DNA of 64,000 nucleotides from Hermatobates lingyangjiaoensis (GCA_026182355.1 JAPFBL010000325.1:40001-104000), one strand, 5' to 3'; shown: positions 10,085 to 20,780, counted from the first letter of the stretch. Notes: generated from the sequence alone by a model not told the origin. Numbers and translations are program-made.

Positions 10085-10175
10085 ACGAGGCGGAGTTGGA
10101 GTCGGCTGATTGCTCCCGACTCCGACTCCTGAAGGTCTAAAATATGCCCCGACTCCGATTCCGATTCCATAGCCC
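10085..10175. repeat. GACTCC hexamer repeat
   Basis: Degenerate (GACTCC)n with inverted halves (GGAGTTGGAGTCGG, then CTCCCGACTCCGACTCC). It can form a hairpin. No coding potential. Confidence 0.75.
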
Positions 10176-10184
10176 TGCTAAGCA

Positions 10185-10310
10185 CAACGTGCTCAGATTT
10201 GTTCACCTCTCAAGTAAATAAATCGATCGTTAGAGTGGGTATTGAACCCCGTATCTACCAGTCCAGAGGCGAGTGCACAAGGAACTGGGCTACCCTGACC
10301 TCCATTCACT
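10185..10310 (-). mobile_element. tRNA-derived SINE, head region
   Basis: The minus strand reads GGGTAGCCCAGT, a region like a tRNA anticodon arm, then GGGGTTCAATACCC (B-box-like) and a tail with ATTTACTTGAGAGGTGA. This is the family whose best copy is at 22.2 kb. Confidence 0.75.
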
Positions 10311-10553
10311 ATTTCTATGGTTACCCATTACCAATGCGTAATACATAACCATTACGACAAGTCTGTTCATTACTTGTCGTAATGGGGTTCATTTTCACTA
10401 CTTGTTGCCGTTCAGTAGCTGCAGGATACAAAATTAAAGCATTTTTTATTAAAGAAGGTATCTAGTTTTCAATTCACTTACACATTTTGATTTGTAAGTG
10501 ACTAGAAAACAAGTGAGTTGAAAAAATAAGATTGGACACATCATGTACTATAT

Positions 10554-10889
10554 CAGAGTTGCTCAAACGTGAAAATCCGGTTTTACGTAAGTAGGTAATG
10601 GTAAGTGGCTGCAATGTGTTATTTCTGCAATTGAATTCGGGAATCAGGTAGCTCCAAAAACTGACTAGTGATTTATCCTAAATATGAATACAATTTTGAC
10701 CACTTCTACTTATGAGTAATAAGTAGGTATTCACATTATTCGGTTTCTTGATTCACAAGAAACTTAAAATAAATCCACAACCATTGAAAAAAATTTAAAA
10801 AAATGAATTTTCTAAATTTTTTTCGCGGAACCCCAGACAGTCCTTTAAGGAACTCCTGCGTTCCACGGAACCCACTTTGGGAACCTCTG
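10554..10889. mobile_element. hAT-type MITE, 336 bp
   Basis: Ends CAGAGTTGCTCAAACGTG and (reverse) CAGAGGTTCCCAAAGTGGG are imperfect terminal inverted repeats typical of hAT elements. Flanks TACTATAT and TAATATAT fit an 8-bp target duplication with one mismatch. There is no transposase; it must have been moved in trans. Confidence 0.65.
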
Positions 10890-10904
10890 TAATATATTAT
10901 CTGG

Positions 10905-11185
10905 AGCTTATAGAAGAATTTTATGCAAATTAGCCTCTGTGTACAACACCATACAATGAACAGTCTACATTGAGAGTCTAAAATGTTTGCCCAACTCAAA
11001 TGTACTTACAGTAGGGATCTTTAATAAATACCTGACATAGTACAGGCTTGGTACCGACGGCCTAAACAACCTATCAGAGGGATGACATGCTCAGACTTAT
11101 TCACCATCCTTATGAATAAATCCAGAGTGGGTATTGAACTCTGGATCTACCAGTCCAAAGGCCCATGCTACTGGGTCACCTATTT
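10905..11185 (-). mobile_element. tRNA-derived SINE
   Basis: Minus orientation. It contains the tRNA-like head near 11130-11185 (B box GGTTCAATACCC-like, mutated), the middle block GGTACTCGTTAAAGATCC-like near 11010 and the TTTAGGACTCC-like block near 10960. It ends near the TGTACAACACC block. Confidence 0.7.
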
Positions 11186-11716
11186 TTCAATATTATGCCT
11201 TATACAACTCAAAAAAGCACATTATATGTTCAAAACGCGTTTTTTTTAATTGTTCGAGGTTTTTTCTTTATTTTTCAAAAAAAAACTAACTAATCTTATA
11301 TTTTTGAAATTTATTTTTTTTTAATTTGATTAATGAATTGATAAAAAAAAAAGAGAAAAAGAAAAAAGAAATAAGAAGAGATGTGTTGACCGGTTTTTGT
11401 CAAGTTTGCGAAAAGTGATTGATATGGTTGATGCATTGTTCGTGTGTGGATAGGACTTAAAGAATGACCGTAAAGCAGTAAGTCGGGGACTTGGGAGTGA
11501 CTCTGATTTATCTACTGCTTCGGCGGATGGATGTGGGTCGTCCATCAAATTACTGGCTGGCTTATCTTAATGGTGATGGTATTTGCCGAATCAAACCTCA
11601 CCCATCGCAATATTATAATATAAACACCAACATAATACTAAATTATAATATTTAAAGAATAAAACTACACTTATTCGCTATTATATGAATAATATGTAAA
11701 GAAAGATTGTCTATAC

Positions 11717-12147
11717 CAGGGATGAGGGGAACCTTTCCTAGAGTAAAGGCTATCTTAGCACCATCCACTTCTGCAAAAGGCCACCACGAATGGATAAGCG
11801 AAATTCTATATAATAGTTATATTGTGAAATCCTTGAATCTATCATTATATTACTCGATCAGTGCATCTAAAATTATTTCGATTCTTTCAAATACTCAGCA
11901 GTGTTCTCATTGCCTTCGTATATTCGCTTTGATAACTTAGGAAAATGATTTTCTAAAAGCTTAGACTTTTCAAATAATGATTGCTGGATAGCCTTCTTCT
12001 TAAATGCCAGCATTGTTTTTGCATTTATTAACATAATTGTAATTCTTTATATTTTGAAACATTTTTCTCTCAACAAACCGCTGAAGGCCGCATTTCATGG
12101 TTCAAAAGGCCACATGCGGCCTTAAGACCACAGGTTTCCCACGCCTG
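11717..12147. mobile_element. hAT-type MITE, 431 bp, with target duplication
   Basis: Left end CAGGGATGAGGGGAACC and right end (reverse) CAGGCGTGGGAAACCTG are hAT-like inverted repeats. Flanking GTCTATAC at 11709-11716 and 12148-12155 is a perfect 8-bp target duplication, the hAT signature. The interior ORF (to 11940) shows no complete transposase; it may be a scrap of one (GHHEWISEIL). The site is clean, so insertion is comparatively young. Confidence 0.88.
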
Positions 12148-12195
12148 GTCTATACCATACTGAATTATATAGATTAGGTTACGTTGCAGTGGCAA

Positions 12196-12374
12196 CATAT
12201 ATATATATTGTTGAAATGTATCGCAGCTTCGGCATTAACGACTTTCAAACTAAGCTGTTTCAGTCTCCTGACAGTCTTACCAATAGAAGGTGGTAATTCC
12301 CAAATAAGTTGTCCAAAGGACATTGAGACACTCCATATGCCAGGACATATGCCTCCAAGAAGATTTTCTACCAA
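12196..12374 (-). pseudogene. PLE ORF-start fragment
   Basis: The minus-strand frame reads IGKTVRRLKQLSLKVVNAEA, then AIHFNN, and runs into (TA)n at FNN-IYI. It matches the ORF-start segments at 43.4, 47.0 and 47.2 kb (KxVNAEAAxHFN). It is basic and probably helical. The rest of the ORF (CLQEGLLPTYTN, RT, GIY-YIG) is absent. The upstream part (MVENLLGGICPGIW) may be 5' leader or coding. Confidence 0.6.
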
Positions 12375-12379
12375 CTTAT

Positions 12380-12382
12380 ACT

Positions 12383-12431
<49 letters not shown>

Positions 12432-12545
12432 TAGTATGTTTATATATATGTTTATATATATGTTTATATGTTTATATATATGTTTAATATGTTTATATAT
12501 ATGTTTATATATATATATGTTTATGCGAAATGTATATATATATAT
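12380..12545. repeat. (TA)n and TATGTTTATA repeats
   Basis: AT dinucleotide tract and short TATATGTTTA repeats between two PLE-derived fragments. The Ile/Tyr-rich ORFs across it are artefacts. Confidence 0.9.
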
Positions 12546-12546
12546 A

Positions 12547-12680
12547 CATTTCGCATAAACACGTGAAATAACAATCAATGAACAAACCACAATATGAAAT
12601 GGGAAAACAGGAGTAAGATCTTTCAACTGTAACAAGCAGTCTTCGTCAGAGTCAAAAACCCAACTCGTCGTACCCAGATT
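12547..12680 (-). mobile_element. H1 PLE 3' segment, single copy
   Basis: Minus-orientation H1 unit: 5' end at the GTTGGGTTTTTGACTC block, ribozyme at 12610-12653, tail TTTCACGTGTTTATGCGAAA and (TA)n. Stem I and AGATCT are kept, but the AGTC partner reads ACTC and GAAGACTGC/AGTT weakens stem II. Confidence 0.65.
12610..12653 (-). ncRNA. H1 hammerhead-like ribozyme, weakened
   Basis: Minus strand: GACT, CTGACGA, A, GACTG/CAGTT (compensated pair A-T changed with its partner), GAA, AGATCT, T, ACTC. Stem II keeps five pairs by a double change (C-G to T-A), a covariation against other H1 copies. Confidence 0.6.
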
Positions 12681-12689
12681 CAAAAACCC

Positions 12690-13125
12690 AACATTGGGAA
12701 ATATTAAATTTTGCCTAACTCAAGTGCATTTAGTGTACGGATCTTTAACGAGTACCTGACAAATACCTGATATCGTTTAGACTCGGGGATAACGACTTAA
12801 TGTCCTTTACGAGATTTTTTTGTTTTTTGATTGTTTAAACCGATCTCCTGGCGGGTGATAACGTCAGCTGTTTACCGGCTTTTTGTTTGATCGGTGGTTC
12901 TACAGATTCTGCATTGGGAGTCCTAAATTTTACCTGACTCAAGTGCATTTTGTGCATTCTGAGCATGACATCCCTCTGATAGGTTTTTAACCTATCAGAG
13001 GGATGTCATGCTCAGATTTATTCACCTCCTGTGTGAAAAAACCGAGGGTCAGAGTGGGTATTGAACCCTGGATCTACCAGTCCAGAGGCGAGCCACTGGG
13101 TTACTTTGGCTCCATTATTTTTCAA
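12690..13125 (-). mobile_element. SINE copies, two, rearranged
   Basis: 12690-12815 holds the middle block (TTAAAGATCC-like) only; 12905-13125 holds a near-complete unit with B box GGTTCAATACCC reversed near 13055. Within it, 12958-13015 is a hairpin of GAGCATGACATCCCTCTGAT and its complement, an internal inverted duplication. Confidence 0.7.
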
Positions 13126-13679
13126 TAGTATGGTATATATAACATGCTCAGGACTTACTGTTTAATGTCCTCTTGTTGGGTCATTAGGCACTAGGTTTTT
13201 CCTCAGGGGAATAACCTAGTTCCCTTAGGAGGTACTTATATTTGAATTTAGTTAAAGTACCTTAGTACCTTAAGATACGAGCCGCTTCAGATACGAGTTT
13301 TTTGAAATCCGAATTAAGGTTTCAAACACGAGCTTGGTTTACGCAACGGTTAGTACAAAGACGGGAGGTTTTGGTTCAGAATTTTCCCTCTAGTGGGCCG
13401 TATTCATTATTACAGTATTTATTTTTAAATGTATTAATAACACCAATAACAATAACGTGATATCACAAAGGGCCAATGATATGCCCGTTGTCTCGAGGGA
13501 CTTCCTCTGCAGCATAACCCAATATAGTCTAGTTAATAGGACATTTACGATGTAAGATTGTACATATTTCTTTCAATCTGACTAAAAACCTCTGCTTTAC
13601 TCAATATAATAATATTATATGAAAACAAGTCTATGTAGACTCTTAATTATACTCCCAATTATTTTCTACTGGAAATTTG

Positions 13680-13765
13680 AACCCTTGCAGTGGGTATTGA
13701 ACCGGCGATCTACCAGATCACAGGCGACTACATTAGCCCGTTGGACAGCCTGAGTTTCTAACTTT
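13680..13765 (-). mobile_element. SINE head fragment
   Basis: Reverse B-box region (GGTATTGAACCGGCGATC) and ACCAGATCACAGGCGA. The tail is missing. Confidence 0.6.
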
Positions 13766-14239
13766 CAACTTACTAGTTAACGTAAACGTTGAATCGTTAT
13801 ACACACATTACATACTTTTTATCAAACTGCACAAATAATTAAAGTACAAAAGAAATATGATTTCAAATGGTGTCCCTTACCACCATGGACAGAACTATGG
13901 AGGTCTTTAAAAGAAAGGATTTTATTACAAAAAAAGGGTTTAGCAATTCAAAGATACCAATAATGTAGAAGGAATAAAAGACCCGTTATATGATAATAGG
14001 GAATTCTTATTAGGGTGCTTCAGTTGAGCGGAAAGGCTTTGCCACTAAAAAAGCTGTAATATTAAGCTACATGAAGAAATAAATCTACGCCCTGTTTTAT
14101 GTTCCAGCACCTCCAACTATCACCTGTTGATCTATCAGTCGCTTATTTCTAACACTGTTTAATCTTTACCAAATTGTAAGGCCATATATACATATATATA
14201 TATATACATATATCACTTTCGTTCACTTGACCTATTTAC

Positions 14240-14365
14240 TTGGAAATGTCATTGGCGAACCTGATTTATAGCTTACCTACTACAACAAGGAAAATAGCCA
14301 GGAAGTTAGAATCTGTTAATAAAAAGGTCATGAATGCAGAAACTGCGATCATATTCAATCATATA
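14240..14365 (+). pseudogene. PLE ORF-start fragment
   Basis: Reads MSLANLIYSLPTTTRKIARK, LESVNKKVMNAETAIIFN and ends in (TA)n right after FN. It matches KxVNAETAxxFN at 43.4 and 47.2 kb. The CLxEGLLP segment and all later domains are missing. No ribozyme core is visible just upstream. Confidence 0.6.
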
Positions 14366-14480
14366 TATTATATATATAATATATATATATATAAAATGAT
14401 AAAACTATCGACGTGGAATAGAAACAAAACTAAAATTTTATCGGGACTCGTTCAGTTCTTCAGGTTCAAATTAAACTCTC

Positions 14481-14528
14481 ATTGCCAACGTTTTGGTTTT
14501 TATTTAAAACCTTTTTCATAGGCAGAAG
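14481..14528 (-). ncRNA. V2 hammerhead-like variant
   Basis: Minus strand: TGCC, TATGAAAA, stem II AGGTTTT/AAAACC, AAA, ACGT, T, GGCA. Stem I TGCC/GGCA is four pairs and ACGT is the stem III palindrome, but CTGANGA is replaced by TATGAAA and GAA by AAA. Confidence 0.45.
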
Positions 14529-14720
14529 TATAAATTTTGTAACAGAAAAACTATGTAGTACATTACAAATTATTTTACAAGAAAAAACTCTGTGGAGTTT
14601 AACAACAACTGTAGTCTGAATGTAAAATAATTTGTAGTTTTTCTTTGTAATAATTTGTAATTTGTAATTCTTTGTAAATAATTTGTAATGTATTACTTAG
14701 TTTTTCTGTTTCAAAATTTA

Positions 14721-14775
14721 TACTTCTGCCTATGGAAAAGGTTTTAAATAAAAACCGAAACGTTGGCAATGAGAG
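14721..14775 (+). ncRNA. V2 hammerhead-like variant
   Basis: TGCC, TATGGAAA, stem II GGTTTT/AAAACC, GAA, ACGT, T, GGCA. It keeps GAA. Stem I and stem III are as in the minus copy. Confidence 0.5.
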
Positions 14776-14869
14776 TTTAATTTGAACCTGAAGAACTGAA
14801 CGAGTCCCGATAAAATTTTAGTTTTGTATATATATATATAATTTTTCATTGGAAATACCACCCGACAAA

Positions 14870-15000
14870 TACGAAACGGACAAATATAGTTCAATGTAGA
14901 AAAAGAAACATAGAGAAATTAAAAGCACTGTTATTAGAGACTGTTAAGTGTGTGCTCTTAATTTCTCTATGTTTCTTTTTCTAGATTGAACCATATACAT
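14870..15000. mobile_element. H5 foldback, ribozyme-less centre
   Basis: Arms GAAACATAGAGAAATTAA and complement are the H5 tail. The copies are truncated within the ribozyme (only TTAGAGACTG remains), so no core is present. Confidence 0.6.
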
Positions 15001-15201
15001 ATATAATATATATTTGTTATATAAATATATTGGAGTTTATATAAGAAGAAATTGTTATATATATATATTTGGGATTATATAAGAAGAAATTGTTATATAT
15101 ACATATACATATATACTTTTTCGTTGGAAATACGATCCAAAACGGACAAATATAGTTCCATATAGACAAAGAAACATAGAGAAATCAAAAGAACAGACTT
15201 A

Positions 15202-15239
15202 CAGTCTCTAATTTTCGGTTTGAACCGTCTTCAGGAGAG
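15202..15239 (-). ncRNA. H5 hammerhead-like ribozyme
   Basis: Minus strand: TCTC, CTGAAGA, extra C, stem II GGTT/AACC, GAA, palindrome AATT, A, GAGA. Stem I is four pairs (TCTC/GAGA). It is one of the best-preserved copies. Confidence 0.75.
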
Positions 15240-15338
15240 ATAAGAGAGGGAAACCAAGCGCACTGGTTCAGAGACGGTTGGAGACCCAACCAGGGTCTCC
15301 AACCGTCTCGGAACCAGTGCGCTTGGTTTCCTCTTTAT

Positions 15339-15373
15339 CTCTCCTGAAGACGGTTCAAACGAAAATTAGAGAC
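15339..15373 (+). ncRNA. H5 hammerhead-like ribozyme
   Basis: Right-arm copy with one C of stem II deleted (AAAC-GAA). Otherwise as 15202-15239. Confidence 0.65.
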
Positions 15374-15537
15374 TGTAAGTCTGTTCTTTTGATTTCTCTA
15401 TGTTTCTTTGTCTATATTGAACCATATTATATATATATATATATAATATTTATTATCAACAGAAAAACGAACCACAAAGGACAATAAACATTTCACAGTA
15501 AACTATAGACGCAGAGTAAAGTACGAACACACTATAA

Positions 15538-15572
15538 GTCTCTAATTTTCGGTTGAACCGTCATCAGGAGAG
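15538..15572 (-). ncRNA. H5 hammerhead-like ribozyme, subfamily
   Basis: Minus strand: CTC, CTGATGA, C, GGTT-C-AACC, GAA, AATT, A, GAGA. Position N7 is T rather than A. Upstream sequence (CACCAAGCACACTTG) differs from the 15.2-kb copy, marking a second H5 subfamily. Confidence 0.7.
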
Positions 15573-15744
15573 CAGAGATAGGAACACCAAGCACACTTGC
15601 GAAGCGACGGTGGGAAACCATCAGTGTTGTCACACGCGTGCCCGGCTCAAGTCAAGTAAGAAAAATAAACTAGGAATAAGTGAAGAGCTGAGAAATAATA
15701 AGTGAAACTGAAGAAAATGAGGAAACTATAAAGCATAAAAACTG

Positions 15745-15888
15745 ATTGGGACCGATGGCTTAACGTCTGACGACGTTGTCAGATTTATTCACCTCCCGCA
15801 TATATAAATCGTGGACCAGAGTGGATAATGAACTTCGGATCTAGTCCAGGGCCGAGCATGCAAGCCATTGAGCTACCCTGGCAGATTT
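15745..15888 (-). mobile_element. tRNA-derived SINE fragment
   Basis: Contains the reverse B-box region (GATAATGAACTTCGGATC), GCAAGCCATTGAGCTACCC and the CTCACGTCGT-like middle block. It lacks the 3' part. Confidence 0.7.
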
Positions 15889-16047
15889 AATCCAACTTTA
15901 CTTTCCAAATAACACTCATTTGATATCTTAAGTCTTATAAGCTGCAAGTTCTCTAGTACTAGTGCCGCTAAAATAAACTTAAAATCAATACTGTAGGGTA
16001 AAAAGCTAATGTCATGGTCTCCACGTATAAAAATTTAATCGTATAAA

Positions 16048-16085
16048 CAACGCGTTTCGAATACGTAGTGTTCTTCTTCAGGGAT
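16048..16085 (-). ncRNA. H12 hammerhead-like ribozyme
   Basis: Minus strand: TCC, CTGAAGA, extra A, stem II GAACAC/GTATTC (loop TAC), GAA, palindrome ACGCGT, T, GTT. Stem I is weak (one pair). The six-base palindrome is the longest class in the window. Confidence 0.55.
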
Positions 16086-16548
16086 AAAATTAACAAATTA
16101 GTGCCCGATAATTCTTCTACTTGCCTTAATGAACAAATTCCCAAGTGTACAACTTTTCTTAATTTATATATATATATATATATAAAAGAAGTTCTGTTTT
16201 GTCCTTATTCCTATATTTGATTGTATTTCGTTATAGTTCTCTGTGTTATATTTTCAATATGTTTCCCACACTTAGTCTTAGAGCAAATGTAAAGCCTCAG
16301 TTATATAGACATGAATATTATAGTTATATTTCAGTTTATGGAAAAAATAATGAAATGTACCTGCCTTCTAAAATGAAACAGATGTACCCCCTACCCTAAC
16401 CCACGTCCATCCTATTCCCAGTCTGTTGTACCACAGACACTCACCCTTAGGTTCGTATTCTCTTCCTTATTTTATTTTATTTTTATTTTGTACTATATTT
16501 ACTTTATACTATAGATAACTCTATTGTGTCATTGTATTTTTTAGTTAA

Positions 16549-16586
16549 TGCCTGAGGAAGAACACTACGTGTTCGAAACGCGTTGT
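16549..16586 (+). ncRNA. H12 hammerhead-like ribozyme
   Basis: TGC, CTGAGGA, A, GAACAC-TAC-GTGTTC (six perfect pairs), GAA, ACGCGT, T, GTT. It faces the 16048 copy about 460 bp away, so the two form a loose inverted pair with shared AATTTTTAT and TAAAAATTT flanks. Confidence 0.6.
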
Positions 16587-17161
16587 TCATACGATCAAAT
16601 TTTTATATCTGGAGACCATTTCATTACCTTTTTACCCTACAATGAGTAAATACCACATAATAACTGATTGCACTACTTTAGAATTAAAATCAATAATTAT
16701 AGCCTTTATTTCAGTAGAAAGCTGCGAAAATAAGTCCTTTTTTCTTTTTTAAATCCTGCCTTTTAACAATCAAAGTAATTAACCGAAGAAAATAATACAA
16801 TTTATGTTCAATTCCCATAATGGGTAATTAATGCTCCAATGCTAAAATTCTTGACTATAACTCGTTTAAAAGTTACCAATTTCCATGGAATCTTGTAAAA
16901 AAAAATACAGGTAATTTATTCCAGACCACTTGCAAACCTAATATAGATAACATAGTTAATAATTTTTTTAAAGTAATATTGTTATATAACTGAACTGTAT
17001 TGATTGAAGAAAGGATTCTACTATGCTTGCTCCAAGTATTATTTATTGATTTTGTTACAAGCCTGTTTTGATTTGTAATCATGTCTTTCGGCCAATCCAT
17101 GAACAAAGCACACCAGATCGATGGTCTTTAACGTCAGACTCTTTAGCCACATCTAACGTCC

Positions 17162-17711
17162 TACCGTAATTTTCCAAAAATAAGTCCTAGCGTGATTTTC
17201 GCGACTTTTGGACTATACTCGTAAGCCCTCCCCTGAAAATAGGCCCTAGTTAAGATAATGTGAAAAATATAATTGGTTAAAAAATTGATGTTGAATGTAG
17301 TACGTATCTCTATCTGTTGTAATATTTCAGAGAATTCTTTGGAAAAATAATATTCCAAGAATTCTTTGTTTACCTGTGAAGTTCGTTTCAAGGAGGCTAC
17401 TTAGACAAGAAGTATTAATTTAACCACAGCTATATTGCACGATATGAGAAATTCAAACCAATGATTCTACAGGAAATAGATTTGGAGGAAAATCAGAACG
17501 AATTCAAAATTTTGATAATTTATGACGATATTCCAGAAGATGACATGACTGTAATAGAATAAATTTAAATTTCTGTATAAAAATAAATATTAAACAAAAA
17601 TAATTAAATCTACTTAATATATTTGAAGCCCTCCCCCGAGAATAAACCCTCGCACGGAATTTGACCTAAAAATAAAGTAAGATAGTGTCTTATTTTCGGA
17701 AAATGACGGTA
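17162..17711. mobile_element. 550-bp MITE, TACCGT ends
   Basis: Inverted ends TACCGTAATTTTCC and (reverse) TACCGTCATTTTCCG, inside which the AAATAAG blocks also pair. A second copy in opposite orientation is at 59980-60529. The interior holds a remnant frame ILIIYDDIPEDDMTVIE before a stop near 17562, which resembles the acidic C terminus of pogo/jerky-like transposases, so it is probably a deletion derivative of a TA-targeting Tc1/pogo-type element. Confidence 0.7.
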
Positions 17712-17767
17712 CAATAATTCTCCCATGGTAGGAGAGGTGCATTGAGCCGCGGATTCACCTAAGGTGG

Positions 17768-18192
17768 ACCTCACAACTCCCCAACCACATCCACTAAAAC
17801 AAAAAAAATTAATTAAAATTTACACAATAAACATTATAACCCCTTCACTAACAATATCTGTATTTAATTTCACTAAACCTCTTCAAATCTTCACACTTTC
17901 CTTCCTATTAACACAAAATTCAAACCTTCAAACCCCCTTCCCCACTATCTTAACCTTTTGTTTCCAACCTAACCCACTCATAAAAACTCCTTCCCCCAAT
18001 ATATCAATACCCCTTCCCACAACACCACTTCCAAAACTCCACTTTTGTCACAAACCCTAACTCTAACACCCTCTCACTCACAAATCCCTCCTTCACACCC
18101 CACCTACCCCCTCCACTCCACACCCTAACAACTCCTATACCACAACTCCACCACCCTTCCAATAACCCCCCCCCCCCCCCACTAACTCTCAT
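17768..18192. other. 425-bp G-depleted stretch
   Basis: The plus strand has only three G in 425 bases (17860, 17960, 18047) while C is abundant, including CCCTAA-like pieces and a C run near 18166. Neighbouring DNA is not skewed. The long ORFs on both strands follow from the composition. No repeat unit or homology is clear. Confidence 0.85.
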
Positions 18193-18309
18193 GGGTCAAT
18201 CACGTGAAAAATATCTCAGAAAAAATCATAAGAGTGGTCAACTGTTACGGCAAGAACTGCAAAAGTCCACTGGAAGCTTTGTTATGAAGCCCTGTGATTT
18301 CCTTTGGCC

Positions 18310-18548
18310 AAATATCCGCCTTTTGTAATACCACACAATGAACATTCTACATTGGGAGTCCTAAATTTTGAACTTTTATGGGAGTGCCTGAAATCGTGCA
18401 GACTCAGGACTAAAAGCTTAAAGTCCTTTCCGAAGTGTTGAGATTTGTATACCTCCTGTTTGAGGTTATCATGGGCTGAAGTGGTTATCGAACCCTGGAT
18501 GAATCAGTTGAGAGGCGAGCACGCAAGCCACTAGGCTACCCTGGCTTC
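18310..18548 (-). mobile_element. tRNA-derived SINE
   Basis: From the ACCACACAATGAACATTC tail block to AGGCTACCCTGGC (reverse of the tRNA head). The B box reads GGTTATCGAACCC on this strand. It is nearly full length apart from an internal deletion near 18385. Confidence 0.75.
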
Positions 18549-18784
18549 CTTTCACTATTTGTTATCTATTACCACTTACTCATATGCTTTATTACACTCA
18601 TTCATTCTCTCATGACAGGTGAAAAAACTAAAAAATAAAATACCCCTCCGCCCCCCTTCCCCCACCCCTAACCCCCACACCAGCCATCTCTCCTCCCCAC
18701 CCCGATTTTGTAAAACTATTTCAATACTGTTAAGGGGTTCATTTTAGACCTACCTTTCACTCGTTATAGTCTAGAAAATAAAAA

Positions 18785-18908
18785 AGAAACGACGTGCTCA
18801 AATTGTCCTTCACCTCCCGCGTGAATAAATCGAGGACCAGATTGGGCATTACACCCCGGATCTAGCAGTCCAGAGGCGAGCACGAAAGCCACTGGGCTAC
18901 TCTAGCCC
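18785..18908 (-). mobile_element. SINE head fragment
   Basis: Contains GACGTGCTCA, CACCTCCCGCGTGAATAAAT, the reverse B box (TTACACCCCGGATC) and CACTGGGCTACTC. Confidence 0.75.
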
Positions 18909-19738
18909 CTCTGTATAGTAGTATCTACCCATCTAACATTGCAGCTCTATTAATTTAAAATAAAACATACTCTTATTCTAAACAAATTTTACAGTCGTTT
19001 GACTTTTTTGTAATCCCTCCCAAAAAAAAAGGCCTTTTACTGAAAAAATAGAACACATTCGTAGATATGATACACCACAAACATACAGTTGTTGGAGCTA
19101 AGGTATTAATTGTTTTTCAGTTTATCCTTCCTTTTAAAAAGAAGAGAACAGTATTTCTGCCGAATTCAACTCTTGGACACAGTAAAAATTGATTCATATG
19201 CAAACGAATCTTCGTTTGTTAGCCGAATTCTCGCTTCCCTCAAACGAGTCAATTTGCATTGCAAAGTATTATGATTTAGAAAAAAATTTTTTTTTTCTTT
19301 TCAGGTAAAAATAAAATTGAAACTGTCTAAAGACTTACATTACAGAACTGGGGTTCTCAATGCAGAGAATTGTGACTCTTGGGGGGTGTAAATTGTAACC
19401 ATATTAAGTTTTACAGGTTGAGGAAATCAATGCACTGTTCTTCCCATTTAATTATAAATTAAAAAAAACTGGTTTTACTTTTATTAAAATCATATATACA
19501 TGCACATATATCCTGATAAATCACAATAAACACGTGATGTAATCAATGAAATTTAAACCACAAGAAAAAAGAAAACAATACAAATAAATGCTTTGAGATC
19601 AATTCACTTTATTTCTACTGTTTTCCTTTTTCCTTGTGGTTTAAACTTCATATATATACACCAAGCGCACTTGTGAAGCGACGGTTTGAGACCGTCTCCA
19701 ACCGTCGCTTCACAAGTGCGCTTGGTGTCCCTATCTCA

Positions 19739-19775
19739 ACTCTCCTGATAACGGTTCAACCGAAAATTAGAGACC
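19739..19775 (+). ncRNA. H5 ribozyme, core changed
   Basis: CTC, CTGATAA (G8 to A), C? GGTT/AACC, GAA, AATT, A, GAGA. Stem I and stem II are kept; the G8 change should inactivate it. The arm begins at the palindromic centre ACGGTTTGAGACCGT near 19685. Confidence 0.5.
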
Positions 19776-19959
19776 GTAAGTGTGTTTGTTCCTTAGTTCT
19801 GTGTTTGTGATTCATCGTGAAACGTTTGTTGTCCTTTTGGATCGTTTTCCTGTTCACAATATATATATATATACTTTTTCGTTGGAAATACGATGCGAAA
19901 CGGACAAATATAGTTCAATGTAGAAAAAGAAACATAGAGAAATTAAAAGTACACTCTCA

Positions 19960-19997
19960 CAGTCTCTAATTTTTGATTTGAACCGTCTTCAGGAGAG
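19960..19997 (-). ncRNA. H5 hammerhead-like ribozyme
   Basis: Minus strand: CTC, CTGAAGA, C, GGTT/AATC, AAA for GAA, AATT, A, GAGA. Stem I is four pairs; G12 is lost. It is followed upstream (20000-20160) by H5 3'-UTR-like sequence with GCGCCCGA. Confidence 0.5.
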
Positions 19998-20616
19998 ATA
20001 AGAAGAGAGGGAAACCAAGCGCACTGCTTCAGAGACGGTTGGAGAACAACAATGTTGTCGCATACGCGCCCGAATTAATCTATCATTAAATTAAATTAGT
20101 GGAATATGAAAACATAATAAATAAATAAAAGAAAAAATTGAGGGATGAACAGAGAAATTGGTACATAAATAAAAGTACGGACTAAGCAATGATAAAATAA
20201 AATAAAACTGAGAATACAAATAATAATATTATAGAAATAAAGTAATTAAATAATAAAAAACAAGTAATTAAATCAACCGAGTCTTGATAAACTTTTATAA
20301 TCCTAAAGTAATACATGTCAGGTAGGTCATCGAAGAAAAAAAAATTAAATATTACCTTAATTTGTTCACTAGGTATATTTTGTGCATCCACCATTGATAT
20401 AAGTCCACCTAAGAGCAGGAAGGACTTATTTAAGTCTGGGCAAACTATGAAGCGGTGAGTGTCAACCGAGTTGGTAAAGAGAAGGTAAACTTCAAGAAAT
20501 TCACTAAATACCTAAAACAAGAAATATTGATATAGCTTCTCGGTCACTGATTTTTAAAGTTCAAAGTTGGGTTTCTTGAGGATTTTTTCTCTAAAGAAAT
20601 TACACTCCTGTTTATA

Positions 20617-20657
20617 GTCCGACGTTTCGCCAAAAATTGTTTGGCATTTTCGAGGCT
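20617..20657 (-). ncRNA. V1 hammerhead-like variant
   Basis: Minus strand: AGCC, TCGAAAA, T, stem II GCCAAA/TTTGGC, GAA, ACGT, C, GG. GAA, ACGT and stems are kept, but CTGANGA is altered. Confidence 0.45.
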
Positions 20658-20737
20658 AATAAATAAATAGTGGAATCAATGGTCGATATTCCGTGGCTAT
20701 ATTTGTTTCCACTATTTATGTCGTTAATAAATTGTTT

Positions 20738-20780
20738 TTAGCCTTAAAAATGCCAAACTATTTTTGACGAAACGTCAGAG
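20738..20780 (+). ncRNA. V1 hammerhead-like variant
   Basis: AGCC, TTAAAAA, T, GCCAAA/TTTGAC, GAA, ACGT, C, AGAG. More degraded than the minus copy. Confidence 0.35.

Larger units (their letters stand above)
14416..14827. mobile_element. V2 foldback pair
   Basis: Arms of about 100-130 bp (14416-14545 and 14700-14827) share AAACTCTCATTGCCAACG and TCAGTTCTTCAGGTTCAAAT. Each arm carries the V2 motif. The centre is unpaired but itself contains TTTGTAAT repeats. The right 3' end enters (TA)n after TTTTAGTTTTG. Confidence 0.8.
15110..15425. mobile_element. H5 PLE foldback pair
   Basis: Arms 15130-15285 and 15292-15425 meet at GGAGACCCAACCAGGGTCTCC, a perfect centre. Each arm has CCAAGCGCACTGGTTC, the ribozyme and the tail AGAGAAAT/TCTATGTTTC. 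The ends face TA-rich DNA on both sides. Confidence 0.82.

Noticed and set aside
10736..10999. 87-aa ORF
   Set aside because: It spans the end of the hAT MITE and the start of a SINE and has no domain.
17764..18192. Long overlapping ORFs (98 and 62 aa) on both strands
   Set aside because: Result of the G-depleted composition, which removes stops such as TGA and TAG; no recognisable protein.
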